A stretch of DNA of 64,000 nucleotides from Pseudomonas fluorescens NCIMB 11764 (GTDB lineage Bacteria > Pseudomonadota > Gammaproteobacteria > Pseudomonadales > Pseudomonadaceae): positions 2,376,001-2,440,000 of the forward strand of contig NZ_CP010945.1 in the NCBI RefSeq assembly GCF_000293885.2. Direction: 5' to 3'. Positions 14,338-23,103 of this stretch are shown here, piece by piece. How positions within the stretch are numbered: the stretch's first letter is position 1; each line of letters starts with the position of its first letter. The notes under the pieces are model-generated. The model worked only from the letters and a program-made list of their open reading frames with translations. It was not told the DNA's origin and did not search any database. The translations under genes were made by a program, and so were the position numbers.

Positions 14338-14846
14338 TGCGACAGATTCGTCCCGCGGCGATCATTGACCGCAGTCGTGATCGCGACTTCATGCGCGAAG
14401 CCCTGGCGCTGGCCGCTCAAGGCGCGGCGCTGGGTGAAGTGCCGGTGGGCGCGGTGCTGGTGCAGGACGGTGAAATCATCGGTCGAGGCTTCAACTGTCC
14501 GATCAGCGGCAACGACCCGAGTGCGCATGCCGAGATGGTCGCCATCCGCGCCGCGGCGTTGGCGGCCAGCAATTATCGCCTGCCGGGCAGTACGCTGTAC
14601 GTGACGCTTGAGCCGTGCAGCATGTGCGCCGGGCTGATCGTGCATTCGCGGATTGCGCGGGTGGTGTATGGCGCGCTGGAGCCCAAGGCGGGGATTGTGC
14701 AGAGCCAGGGACAGTTCTTCACCCAAGGCTTTTTGAATCATCGGGTGTTGTATGAGGGCGGTGTGTTGGCGGAAGAATGCGGGGCGGTTTTGAGCGAGTT
14801 CTTCAAGGCCCGAAGAGCCAAGCCTTCAGACTCAACACAAAACTAA
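14337..14846 (+). CDS. tadA: tRNA-specific adenosine deaminase
   Basis: 169-residue enzyme converting A34 to inosine in the anticodon of tRNA-Arg, needed to read CGN codons. Zinc deaminase motifs are complete: 'SAHAEM' (zinc His and proton-shuttle Glu) and 'EPCSMCAG' (two zinc Cys). The chosen ATG overlaps the stop of the oxidase gene, giving translational coupling, and a GGTGG lies just upstream. Essential in most bacteria. Confidence 0.95.
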   Translation: MRQIRPAAIIDRSRDRDFMREALALAAQGAALGEVPVGAVLVQDGEIIGRGFNCPISGNDPSAHAEMVAIRAAALAASNYRLPGSTLYVTLEPCSMCAGLIVHSRIARVVYGALEPKAGIVQSQGQFFTQGFLNHRVLYEGGVLAEECGAVLSEFFKARRAKPSDSTQN

Positions 14847-14849
14847 TCT

Positions 14850-14925
14850 GGGGGCTTGCTGGCGAATGCAGATTAACATTCAACAGATCTGTTGACTGAT
14901 CCACCGCTTTCGCGAGCAAGCCCCA
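14850..14925. repeat. Inverted REP pair after tadA
   Basis: 'ggggcttgctggcgaa' and its inverted partner 'ttcgcgagcaagcccc' about 45 bases apart, filling the gap between the converging tadA and cmoB. A hairpin here could end both transcripts. Confidence 0.65.
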
Positions 14926-14957
14926 CATTTTGATCTCCAGTGGCAGGGAGCTGGTGT

Positions 14958-15914
14958 TTACTTGCGGGCGACGATGACAGCACGCATCGGCGCCGGCAGC
15001 CCTTCAATCGTCTTGCTGTGGTCTTCCGGATCGAGGAAATCACTCAACGACTGATACTTCATCCACTCCGTCCCGCGCTGTTCCTCGACGGTCGTCACGC
15101 TGACATCCACGCACTTCACGTCCGTGAAGCCGGCACGCCGCAACCAGAGCATAAGCGCCGGCACCGACGGCAAAAACCACACGTTACGCATCTGCGCGTA
15201 ACGATCTTCCGGCACCAGCACCTGCTGCTGATCGCCTTCGATCACCAGCGTTTCCAGCACCAGTTCACCGCCCTTGACCAGGCAGTCCTTCAAGGCCAGC
15301 AAATGCTCGATCGGTGAGCGGCGGTGATAGAACACGCCCATGGAAAACACCGTGTCGAAGCCTTCGAGCTCTGGTGGCAGGTCTTCGAAGGGGAAGGGCA
15401 GGTGCCAGGCATTGGGCTCGGACAAATAGCGCTGAACGGCCTGGAATTGGCAGAAGAACAGCCAATTGGGATCGACGCCGATCACGCTGTCTGCACCGGC
15501 GCCAAGCATGCGCCACATGTAGTATCCGTTGCCGCAACCGACATCGAGGATGCGTTTGCCCTTCAGGTCCAGATGCGGAGCAACGCGCGACCACTTCCAG
15601 TCCGAACGCCATTCAGTGTCGACGTGAACGCCAAACAGATCGAACGGACCCTTACGCCACGGCGACAAACCCATCAGCGCCGTACGCATTTGCGCACGGG
15701 TTGCATCGTCGCAATCTGTGTCCAGGCTCAGGCCGTTGAGCAAGTCGACCTCGCTCGGCTGGATCTTCGGCAAGGCGTCCAGCGCACTTTGCCAGCGCTC
15801 AAGGTCGCCATGACCCTTTTCCATTTTCTTGTCGAGTTGCGCTTGCAAGGTATTGGCCCAGTCGGCCAGCGGTGTGCCGGCCAGACGGCGGGCGAGAGGG
15901 GACAGATCAATCAT
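14958..15914 (-). CDS. cmoB: tRNA U34 carboxymethyltransferase
   Basis: 318-residue enzyme that transfers the carboxymethyl group of carboxy-SAM to 5-hydroxyuridine at the wobble position of tRNA, giving cmo5U. The SAM-binding motif '[15 protein letters not shown]' is near residue 125, followed by '[17 protein letters not shown]'. Length and start ('[13 protein letters not shown]') are normal for the family. Its ATG overlaps the stop of cmoA by four bases (ATGA), so the two are co-translated, and cmoA makes its cofactor. Confidence 0.95.
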   Translation of the reverse strand: MIDLSPLARRLAGTPLADWANTLQAQLDKKMEKGHGDLERWQSALDALPKIQPSEVDLLNGLSLDTDCDDATRAQMRTALMGLSPWRKGPFDLFGVHVDTEWRSDWKWSRVAPHLDLKGKRILDVGCGNGYYMWRMLGAGADSVIGVDPNWLFFCQFQAVQRYLSEPNAWHLPFPFEDLPPELEGFDTVFSMGVFYHRRSPIEHLLALKDCLVKGGELVLETLVIEGDQQQVLVPEDRYAQMRNVWFLPSVPALMLWLRRAGFTDVKCVDVSVTTVEEQRGTEWMKYQSLSDFLDPEDHSKTIEGLPAPMRAVIVARK

Positions 15915-16654
15915 GGCAAGGCAATCAACGAGGCAAAGTTAAGACACTGGAACCACGGCACGACTTTCGAAAACCCGGCGGCCAGCAGGCGCTCGCGGTG
16001 TTCTTCGAGGCTGTCGGGCTTCATGACGTTTTCGATGGCGCTACGCTTCTGGGCGATTTCCAGTTCGCTGTAGCCGTTGGCGCGTTTGAACGCGACGTGC
16101 AGGTCGGTGAGGAGCGCGTGCTCTTCGGGGTCGTTGAAGCGCAGCTTCTCCGAGAGGATCAACGCGCCGCCGGGTAACAGCGATTGGCGGATGCGACTCA
16201 GTAGCGCGGTACGCTGCTCGGGGGCGATGAATTGCAGCGTGAAGTTCAGCGCCACTACCGAAGCTGGCTGGAATTGCAAAGCGAGGATGTCGCCTTCGAT
16301 CACTTCGACCGGCAGCAATTCCTGGAACATCGAATCCTGGCCGTTGAGGTACTCGCGGCAGCGCTCGACCATCGCCACGGAGTTATCCACAGCGATGACG
16401 CGGCAGCCATCGGTGCGCACGTGACGGCGCAACGCCTGAGTCACTGCGCCGAGGGACGAGCCGAGGTCGTAGAGCACGCTGTTGGGCTGGGCGAATTGCG
16501 CAGCGAGCACGCCGAGGTTTTCAACGATGGTCGGATAGCCGGGCACCGAGCGCTTGATCATGTCCGGGAACACCCGCACCACGTCCTCGTTAAAGGCGAA
16601 GTCGGGCACCTGGGCCAAAGGCTGGGCGAAAAGGCGATCGGGTTCTTTGCTCAC
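15911..16654 (-). CDS. cmoA: Carboxy-S-adenosyl-L-methionine synthase
   Basis: 247-residue enzyme making carboxy-SAM from SAM and prephenate, the donor used by CmoB. Glycine-rich SAM site '[15 protein letters not shown]', and '[10 protein letters not shown]' with the conserved N-terminal tyrosine. GTG 16654 is chosen (reads [11 protein letters not shown]) because it gives the family's usual 247 residues; an ATG at 16690 would add twelve poorly conserved residues. Operon cmoA-cmoB on the minus strand. Confidence 0.93.
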   Translation of the reverse strand: MSKEPDRLFAQPLAQVPDFAFNEDVVRVFPDMIKRSVPGYPTIVENLGVLAAQFAQPNSVLYDLGSSLGAVTQALRRHVRTDGCRVIAVDNSVAMVERCREYLNGQDSMFQELLPVEVIEGDILALQFQPASVVALNFTLQFIAPEQRTALLSRIRQSLLPGGALILSEKLRFNDPEEHALLTDLHVAFKRANGYSELEIAQKRSAIENVMKPDSLEEHRERLLAAGFSKVVPWFQCLNFASLIALP

Positions 16655-16771
16655 GGCGGTTCCAGCGGCGTAGGTGGAAAAGGCCGGCATTTTAGCCAAC
16701 TTGGCGCGGGGATGCGCGGGTTGTCTGATAAACCGCCTGGCTCATGCAGTTTGAGTGGTGAAAGGGCTGTT

Positions 16772-16905
16772 GTGGCGAGGGAGCTTGCTCCCGCTGGGCT
16801 GCGCAGCAGCCCCAAAACCATTCAATCGCGTTTCAATCGATGCACCGGAGTAGCCGGGTTTGCGACTGCTGAGCAGCCGAGCGGGAGCAAGCTCCCTCGC
16901 CACAG
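16772..16905. repeat. Inverted REP pair (BIME) between cmoA and yhhN-like gene
   Basis: 'gtggcgagggagcttgctcc' at 16772 and the inverted copy 'gagcaagctccctcgccaca' ending at 16905. It occupies most of the 254-base gap. Confidence 0.8.
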
Positions 16906-16908
16906 GGA

Positions 16909-17544
16909 TCAGCGTTGTTTTTGAGAAAACGCCGACGCCGTAATCCCCCATTGCCCCAGCCAATAGCTGAGGATGATCACGTAGGGCGCGGCATGAAACG
17001 GCGCGACAAATCGATTGATGCCAATCACGCTATCGGAAAACACAAACGCCAGCGCACCGGCCGCCGCCAGCAGCGCCGAGCGTTTGGGCACATCGGTGCC
17101 CAGGCGAGCCAGCGCCCGCCAAAGCATCGCACTGATGGCCAGGCCATAGACAATCACCGGGATCAGCAGGGGGCCCAGACCATTGGCAATCAAAATCCCC
17201 AGCAGCAAAGCGCCAACGCCCAGCGCGAGGATCAATGGCAACACCGCCAATCGTCGGCAATCACTCAAATACGCTTTCAGATACGCCAGATGCGCGACCA
17301 AAAACGCCCCGAGGCCGAACACGAACAAATCCCCCGGCCACGCCAGCAACACATCGCCAAGCAGGGAAAAAATCAGGCCCAGGCTGATCCAGCGCCGATA
17401 TTCGCTGGGCGGCGCGTCGTGCAGCCAGCCGAGCAAGGCCAGCACGGGCAGCGGTTTGACCAGCAGGCAAAGCAACGCAGCATGCACGCTCAGGCCGTAG
17501 AGAAAAGTCACCGCGCCCATCAGCGCCAGAATCAGCCAGCCCAC
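16909..17544 (-). CDS. YhhN family membrane protein (lysoplasmalogenase-like)
   Basis: 211-residue integral membrane protein with about eight hydrophobic segments and the family motifs 'SLLGDVLLAWP' and 'FVFSDSVIGINRF', the latter carrying conserved acidic residues. Relatives include eukaryotic TMEM86 lysoplasmalogenase; the bacterial role is not firmly known. The 3' end is only four bases from the flanking REP pair, and two bases separate its start from the stop of the inhibitor gene upstream. Confidence 0.75.
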   Translation of the reverse strand: MGWLILALMGAVTFLYGLSVHAALLCLLVKPLPVLALLGWLHDAPPSEYRRWISLGLIFSLLGDVLLAWPGDLFVFGLGAFLVAHLAYLKAYLSDCRRLAVLPLILALGVGALLLGILIANGLGPLLIPVIVYGLAISAMLWRALARLGTDVPKRSALLAAAGALAFVFSDSVIGINRFVAPFHAAPYVIILSYWLGQWGITASAFSQKQR

Positions 17545-17546
17545 GA

Positions 17547-17939
17547 TCAGTTAACCGAAATCGCGCAGTCGAAGGTTTCCACCGCCGGCACTTCCGGGGC
17601 CCAAGGCTGTTGCGAAGTCAGGCGCAAGCGCCCCGAACCGGCGGCAAACGCCTGAAAGCGCCAGGTCGATACGCCGGCCGCACCCACGACACCGGCATCT
17701 TCCGGGTTGCGATACACCTCCGGCCCCAGCGAGCGCAATACGCCACCGGCCGAATCCTGGATCGCCCAACGGTAACCCGTGGTCGGGTTGCTCGGCAGGG
17801 TCAGGATCAGGTTTTGCCCACTGGTGAGTTTCACCGGGCATTCGCTTTGTTTTTCCACGGTCACGTTCTGTTTCGGTTGCGTGGCGCAGGCGGCCAGCAA
17901 AGCGAGGGCGAGGGGGACAAACAAGCGGGTGGGGGACAT
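17547..17939 (-). CDS. Chagasin-like (I42) cysteine peptidase inhibitor lipoprotein
   Basis: 130-residue secreted lipoprotein: signal 'LFVPLALALLAACATQ' with a lipobox cysteine (LLAAC), then a single chagasin fold carrying the inhibitory loop 'NPTTGYRW' near residue 60. Proteins of this family block papain-type peptidases; P. aeruginosa has a homologue (icp) next to its second lon gene, as I recall. ATG 17939 is chosen because it begins the signal sequence. Co-transcribed with the YhhN-like gene, two bases apart. Confidence 0.8.
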   Translation of the reverse strand: MSPTRLFVPLALALLAACATQPKQNVTVEKQSECPVKLTSGQNLILTLPSNPTTGYRWAIQDSAGGVLRSLGPEVYRNPEDAGVVGAAGVSTWRFQAFAAGSGRLRLTSQQPWAPEVPAVETFDCAISVN

Positions 17940-18066
17940 AAGGTCAGTGGCTCCGGCATTCACGACGAACGGCGAGCATAACTGAAGATGAGACAAATTG
18001 TGACGTGAGGAGCTACGGGCGCGATCCTTTGGTACCTGTTTAGCGCCCGTAGATGTGCAGTCAGGT

Positions 18067-18543
18067 CTACTTCGCAGAGGAGTAGGTCATTTGACTTAGA
18101 AAATTTCCTAAAATCCCGAAGGTTTTACCGGTCGTCAACGACTCTACGGTGAGTTCGAAGGAGTTGACCAGATAATCCATTTGATAAGGCAAGTTGCCCA
18201 AAACGGTCAGGACTACTTTGCCTTCGATTGCTTTGTAATGCTCGAGGGATTTAGGGCCCAGTATATCGTTAAGCCTTTCATGGAAGTTCGCTGCACGGAA
18301 AGGTGATCCCTCTTCCCCGAGGGTGTGAGTGCCACTCTTGATGTCTTTGCTGAAAGTAAACGACAGTTGCTTTTCGCCAGGTAAGCCCCGGTTCTGAAAA
18401 CCCGCAATCGTTGTTTCGTCCGGGATTAAAAGACGATACTCCAAATCAGGTGAGTCGACTGCAATCCGGCCGGCGCTGAATTTCATCCTGCCATCTACGG
18501 CGAACAGGTCCTGGGCAGCGGGGCTGATTTCATCTACCGTCAT
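18067..18543 (-). CDS. Protein of unknown function
   Basis: 158 residues, not recognised. It begins MTVDEISPAAQDLFAVDG and has no signal peptide or membrane segment. The pattern of alternating hydrophobic residues ('RMKFSAGRIAV', 'EYRLLIPDE', 'LSFTFSKDI', 'KVVLTVLGNLP') suggests a beta-rich fold. AAAGGA lies nine bases before the ATG, so translation looks real. It is less GC-rich than its neighbours and sits between the inhibitor gene and the second lon. A perfect 10-base-arm palindrome lies 65 bases upstream. Confidence 0.6.
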   Translation of the reverse strand: MTVDEISPAAQDLFAVDGRMKFSAGRIAVDSPDLEYRLLIPDETTIAGFQNRGLPGEKQLSFTFSKDIKSGTHTLGEEGSPFRAANFHERLNDILGPKSLEHYKAIEGKVVLTVLGNLPYQMDYLVNSFELTVESLTTGKTFGILGNFLSQMTYSSAK

Positions 18544-18607
18544 GTGCTAATTCCTTTTGATAGTGAGCCATTGTCGAGTTGGAGTTTGGCGATCAATTCA
18601 ATAGGAG

Positions 18608-18631
18608 GTAACTGTCATATCTGACAGTTAC
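18608..18631. promoter_or_regulatory. Long perfect palindrome upstream of the orphan gene
   Basis: Arms GTAACTGTCA (18608-18617) and TGACAGTTAC (18622-18631) around TATC. It lies between the end of the lon-like gene and the start of the 158-residue gene. No T-run follows on the minus strand, so an operator is more likely than a terminator. Confidence 0.4.
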
Positions 18632-18700
18632 TTAGCTTTATTAGGAATAAGAGTAGTTCGCCAGCACACTTGCAGTGCATGCATGATGGCGAACATCCTG

Positions 18701-21118
18701 TCAGAACAAAATTTTCGCCACATCCGCAAAACGCTTGGCGAAATGCACGGTAATCCCTTCCTTCAGGTAATCCGGCAACTCATCAAAGCTTCCACGGTTA
18801 GGCTCCGGCAAGATCAATTCAAAAATTTTCTGCCGCCGCGCCGCAATGACCTTTTCACGCACCCCGCCAATCGGCAAGACATGCCCGGTCAGCGTCAGTT
18901 CGCCGGTCATGGCCACGCCTTTTTTCGGCGGCTGATTGCGTGCAAGCGAAAGCAAGGCACTGGCCATGGTCACGCCGGCACTTGGGCCGTCTTTCGGGGT
19001 GGCGCCTTCCGGGACGTGCAGGTGGACGAAGGCTTCGTCGAAGAACTTCGGATCCCCGCCAAACGACTTCAGGTTGGAGCTGACATAGCTGTAGGCGATT
19101 TCCGCCGACTCTTTCATCACGTCGCCCAGTTGCCCGGTGAGTTTGAAGCCCCGGTTGAGCGTGTGAATCCGCGTCGCTTCGATCGGCAGGGTCGCGCCGC
19201 CCATACTGGTCCAGGCCAGGCCTGTGATCACACCGGTACCCGACAGCACTTGCTCGTTACGGAACACCGGATGGCCGAGTGAGGCTTCGAGGTCTTTCGG
19301 TCCGATTTTGATCACTGCTTTTGGTTCGTCGATCAACTTCACCACGGCTTTACGCACCAGTTTGCCCAGTTGTTTTTCCAACTGGCGCACCCCGGCCTCA
19401 CGGGCGTAGCCATCGATCAGGGCTTTCAAGGCACTGTCACTGATGGCCAGGCTGCCTTTCGACACGCCGGCCTTCTCCAGTTGCTTGGGCCACAAGTGGC
19501 GCTTGGCAATGGCGATTTTTTCTTCGGTGATGTAACCCGACAGGCGAATCACTTCCATCCGGTCCAGCAACGGGCCGGGGATTGAATCGAGGGTGTTGGC
19601 AGTGCAGACGAACAGCACTTTCGACAGGTCCAGACGCAGGTCCAGGTAGTGGTCGAGGAATTCGACGTTCTGTTCCGGGTCGAGGGTTTCCAGCAGCGCC
19701 GAGGCCGGGTCGCCCTGGTAGCTCTGGCCCATCTTGTCGATCTCGTCGAGCATGATCACCGGGTTCATCACTTCGACGTCTTTCAACGCCTGCACCAGTT
19801 TGCCCGGTTGCGCGCCGATGTAGGTGCGGCGGTGGCCCTTGATCTCGGCTTCGTCGCGCATGCCGCCGAGGCTGAAACGATAGAACGGCCGGCCAAGGGA
19901 TTCGGCGATGGATTTACCGACGCTGGTCTTGCCCACGCCGGGCGGACCCACCAACAGCACGATGGAGCCGCTGATTTCACCTTTATAGGCACCGACCGCG
20001 AGGAATTCGAGGATGCGGTCCTTGATGTCGTCCAGGCCGGCGTGGTGTTTGTCCAGGACCTTGCGCGCGTGCTTGAGGTCGAGTTTGTCCTCGCCGTACA
20101 CGCCCCATGGCACCGAGGTGGCCCAGTCGAGGTAGTTGCGGGTGACCGCGTACTCCGGCGACCCGGTTTCGAGGATCGACAGCTTGTTCATTTCCTCTTC
20201 GATGCGTTTTTGCGCTTGCGTCGACAGGATCTTGCCTTCCAGACGCTGCTCGAACTGTTCGATGTCAGCGCTGCGGTCATCTTTGGTCAGGCCCAGCTCT
20301 TGCTGGATGACCTTCAGTTGTTCCTTGAGGAAGAACTCGCGCTGGTGCTCACCGATCTTGCGGTTCACTTCGGCGGAAATCTCTTTTTGCAGACGCGCGA
20401 CCTCGACTTCCTTGCGCAGCATCGGCAGGACTTTCTCCATGCGCTTGAGCATCGGCACGCAGTCGAGCACTTCCTGCAACTCGCTGCCAGTCGCCGAGGT
20501 CAGGGCGGCGGCGAAGTCGGTCAGGGGCGACGGATCGTTGGGGCTGAAGCGGTTGAGGTAGTTTTTCAGCTCTTCGCTGTACAGCGGGTTGAGCGGCAGC
20601 AGTTCCTTGATCGCGTTGATCAGCGCCATGCCGTAGGCCTTGACCTCATCGGTCGGCTCGGTCGGCTGGTGCGGGTATTCGACTTCCACCAGGTACGGCG
20701 GACGATGGTGCTTGAGCCAGGTGCGGATGCGCACGCGGGTCAGGCCCTGGGCGACGAATTGCAGTTTGCCGTTTTCGCGGCTGGCGTGATGCACCTTGAC
20801 CAGCGTGCCGTAGAGGGGCAGGGCCGAGGTGTCGAAATGGCGCGGGTCTTCCTGGGGCGTGTCCATGTAGAACAGGGCCAGGGAGTGGTGATCGGATTTG
20901 CTCACCAGATCCAGCGTTTCAGCCCACGGTTCTTCATTGACGATGACCGGCAGCACCTGGGCCGGGAAGAACGGGCGGTTGTGGATCGGGATGATGTAGA
21001 CCTTGTCCGGCAGGTTCTGGCCGGGCAGGGCGAGGCCTTTGCCGGTGGAGTGGTGTTCGGCGTTCTCGGGGTCGGCGTACTCGCTCGGGTCTTCGGGGAA
21101 TTCTTGCTGGTCGCTCAT
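18701..21118 (-). CDS. asrA: ATP-dependent Lon-type protease, second Pseudomonas type
   Basis: 805-residue cytosolic AAA+ serine protease. The N-terminal substrate domain differs from classical Lon (acidic lead, then 'KVYIIPIHNRPFFPAQVLPV'). Walker A 'GPPGVGKTSVGKS' (about 375), Walker B 'VIMLDEIDKM', then the proteolytic domain with catalytic Ser in 'DGPSAGVTMASAL' and Lys in 'REKVIAARR'. This matches the P. aeruginosa PA0779 type (AsrA, linked to aminoglycoside stress) rather than the lon beside clpX; the symbol rests on that recalled similarity. Start ATG 21118 (MSDQQEFPED). Confidence 0.88.
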   Translation of the reverse strand: MSDQQEFPEDPSEYADPENAEHHSTGKGLALPGQNLPDKVYIIPIHNRPFFPAQVLPVIVNEEPWAETLDLVSKSDHHSLALFYMDTPQEDPRHFDTSALPLYGTLVKVHHASRENGKLQFVAQGLTRVRIRTWLKHHRPPYLVEVEYPHQPTEPTDEVKAYGMALINAIKELLPLNPLYSEELKNYLNRFSPNDPSPLTDFAAALTSATGSELQEVLDCVPMLKRMEKVLPMLRKEVEVARLQKEISAEVNRKIGEHQREFFLKEQLKVIQQELGLTKDDRSADIEQFEQRLEGKILSTQAQKRIEEEMNKLSILETGSPEYAVTRNYLDWATSVPWGVYGEDKLDLKHARKVLDKHHAGLDDIKDRILEFLAVGAYKGEISGSIVLLVGPPGVGKTSVGKSIAESLGRPFYRFSLGGMRDEAEIKGHRRTYIGAQPGKLVQALKDVEVMNPVIMLDEIDKMGQSYQGDPASALLETLDPEQNVEFLDHYLDLRLDLSKVLFVCTANTLDSIPGPLLDRMEVIRLSGYITEEKIAIAKRHLWPKQLEKAGVSKGSLAISDSALKALIDGYAREAGVRQLEKQLGKLVRKAVVKLIDEPKAVIKIGPKDLEASLGHPVFRNEQVLSGTGVITGLAWTSMGGATLPIEATRIHTLNRGFKLTGQLGDVMKESAEIAYSYVSSNLKSFGGDPKFFDEAFVHLHVPEGATPKDGPSAGVTMASALLSLARNQPPKKGVAMTGELTLTGHVLPIGGVREKVIAARRQKIFELILPEPNRGSFDELPDYLKEGITVHFAKRFADVAKILF

Positions 21119-21355
21119 GGGGCACCTGCGCAATGGGGTATGGGTCTTAGATGGGGCAGGTGGGGGGTGGTTTCAATGGCGCGGGGTATTTCGTGATGTG
21201 TGTTCAGGTTTTGGACAGGGTTTGAGATTGATAGCACTTGTCCGGGCCTCATCGCGAGCAGGGCTCGCTCCCCCCGGTGAATGCGTTTCAACGGCGGGAG
21301 CGGCGGCGCGACGATTTGACTTGCTAGCGAAGGCGGTGTTTCAGGCGCTGAAGGC

Positions 21356-23071
21356 CTAAACCTTGGCGCTCACCTCGCTGCGATTGACCAATACCTCCAG
21401 TGCATCACTCAGACTCGCGGCCCTGTCGCCAACCAACAGATGCCAGACGCCGCCCTCCAATTGACTGACCCCCTGGCAACCCAGCGCCTTCAAATCACAC
21501 TCTGAGAGCGCCTTGCCATCCGCCAGTTGCAGGCGAATCCGGGTCATGGCCACGCAATCCATCTGCAGCACGTTATCCCCGCCACCCAGCGCGTTCAGCC
21601 ATTGCTGTGCTTCCGGCGTCGCCACGGCGGCCGGTGCAGGCGCGTCAATCGCGGCTGGCGGCGTGGAAATCACCGCGCGGCCCAGCGCCGGCATTGCCAA
21701 GCGAATTTCGTCGGCAATGCTGTCGGCCATCGGCCCGACGACCACCTGCAAACTCCCGCCCTTGCCCGGGCGCACCACGGCCATCGCGCCCAGGGCTTTC
21801 AACTCGGCATCGTTGGCCTTGGTGCGATCGACCATGTCCAGCCGCAACCGGGTGGTGCAGGCCCCCACGGTGATCAGGTTTTGCGCACCACCCAGCGCCT
21901 TGATGTACGCCCCGGCCCGTTCGTTTTCGGCCACCACCGCTTTCTCGGCCGTGGCGACCTCTTCACGGCCCGGCGTTTTCAGATTGAACCGACGAATGCA
22001 GAAATCAAACACCACGTAATAGATCACCGCATACGCCAACCCGACCGGAACCACCAGCCAGCCGTTGGTGGATTTGCCCCAGCCGAGAATCATGTCGATG
22101 AAGCCGCCGGAGAAGGTGAAACCGAGGTGGATGTTCAGCAGGTTGGTGATCGCCATCGACAGCCCCGTCAGCAGCGCATGCAGCAGGTACAAGAGCGGCG
22201 CGAGGAACATGAAGGCGAATTCGATCGGCTCGGTCACGCCGGTCAGGAACGAGGTCAGCGCCATCGACAGGAAAATCCCGCCCATGACTTTGCGCCGTTC
22301 CGGCAAGGCGTTGCGATACATCGCCAGGCAGGCGGCGGGCAGGCCGAAGATCATCACCGGGAACATGCCAGTCATGAACTGGCCGCCTTTCGGGTCACCG
22401 GCAAAGTAGCGCGTCAAGTCGCCGGTGATGACCGCGCCCGTGGTCGGGTCGGTGAAGTTGCCGAAGACGAACCACGCCATGTTGTTGAGGATATGGTGCA
22501 GCCCGGTGACGATCAGCAGGCGGTTGAACACGCCGAAGATGAAAGCGCCGAAGCTGCCGCTCTCCATCATCAAGGTGCCGAAGCTGTTGATGCCGTGCTG
22601 GATCGGTGGCCAGATCAAGCCGAAAACCACGCCCAGGCCGACAGCGGCGAACCCGGTGACAATTGGCACGAAACGCCGACCGCCGAAGAACGCCAGGTAT
22701 TCCGGGAGCTTGATGTCCTTGAAGCGGTTGTACAGCGCGCCCGCCATCAAGCCGCTGACGATCCCGGCGAGCATGCCCATGTTGATGCTCGCGTCGAGCA
22801 CCTTGAGGGTGGAGATCATCACCAGGTAGCCAATCACCCCGGCGAGGCCGGCGGTGCCGTTGTTGTCCTTGGCAAAACCGACCGCGATGCCGATGGCGAA
22901 GATCATCGCCAGGTTAGCGAAGATGACCTGGCCGGCGTCGTGGATGATTGCGATGTTCAGCAGATCGGTGTCGCCCAGACGCAGCAACAGGCCGGCGATC
23001 GGCAGGATCGCGATCGGCAGCATCAGCGCGCGGCCGAGGCGTTGCAGGCCTTCGATGAAATATTGGTACAT
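21356..23071 (-). CDS. nagE: N-acetylglucosamine PTS permease EIIC-EIIB-EIIB'
   Basis: 571-residue inner-membrane transporter that imports N-acetylglucosamine as its 6-phosphate. EIIC about 1-385, opening 'YFIEGLQRLGRALMLPIAILP', with 'GVTEPIEFAFMFLAP'. A first EIIB (about 405-480) has the active cysteine in 'GACTTRLRL'. A second EIIB-like domain (about 500-571) reads 'DCVAMTRIRLQL': the aligned active position is Ala, with a cysteine two residues earlier. There is no EIIA; it is supplied by NagF. AGGGAG seven bases before ATG 23071 fixes the start. Last gene of the nag operon. Confidence 0.92.
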   Translation of the reverse strand: MYQYFIEGLQRLGRALMLPIAILPIAGLLLRLGDTDLLNIAIIHDAGQVIFANLAMIFAIGIAVGFAKDNNGTAGLAGVIGYLVMISTLKVLDASINMGMLAGIVSGLMAGALYNRFKDIKLPEYLAFFGGRRFVPIVTGFAAVGLGVVFGLIWPPIQHGINSFGTLMMESGSFGAFIFGVFNRLLIVTGLHHILNNMAWFVFGNFTDPTTGAVITGDLTRYFAGDPKGGQFMTGMFPVMIFGLPAACLAMYRNALPERRKVMGGIFLSMALTSFLTGVTEPIEFAFMFLAPLLYLLHALLTGLSMAITNLLNIHLGFTFSGGFIDMILGWGKSTNGWLVVPVGLAYAVIYYVVFDFCIRRFNLKTPGREEVATAEKAVVAENERAGAYIKALGGAQNLITVGACTTRLRLDMVDRTKANDAELKALGAMAVVRPGKGGSLQVVVGPMADSIADEIRLAMPALGRAVISTPPAAIDAPAPAAVATPEAQQWLNALGGGDNVLQMDCVAMTRIRLQLADGKALSECDLKALGCQGVSQLEGGVWHLLVGDRAASLSDALEVLVNRSEVSAKV

Positions 23072-23103
23072 GGCGGATCTCCCTGGATTCTTTTTGTTGT
23101 TGT

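Noticed and set aside
19649..21196. Long plus-strand open frame of about 515 codons opposite the lon-like gene
   Set aside because: Its translation is a reading of the complementary strand of a well-conserved gene in a GC-rich genome; composition is His/Asp/Arg-biased and no family is recognisable.
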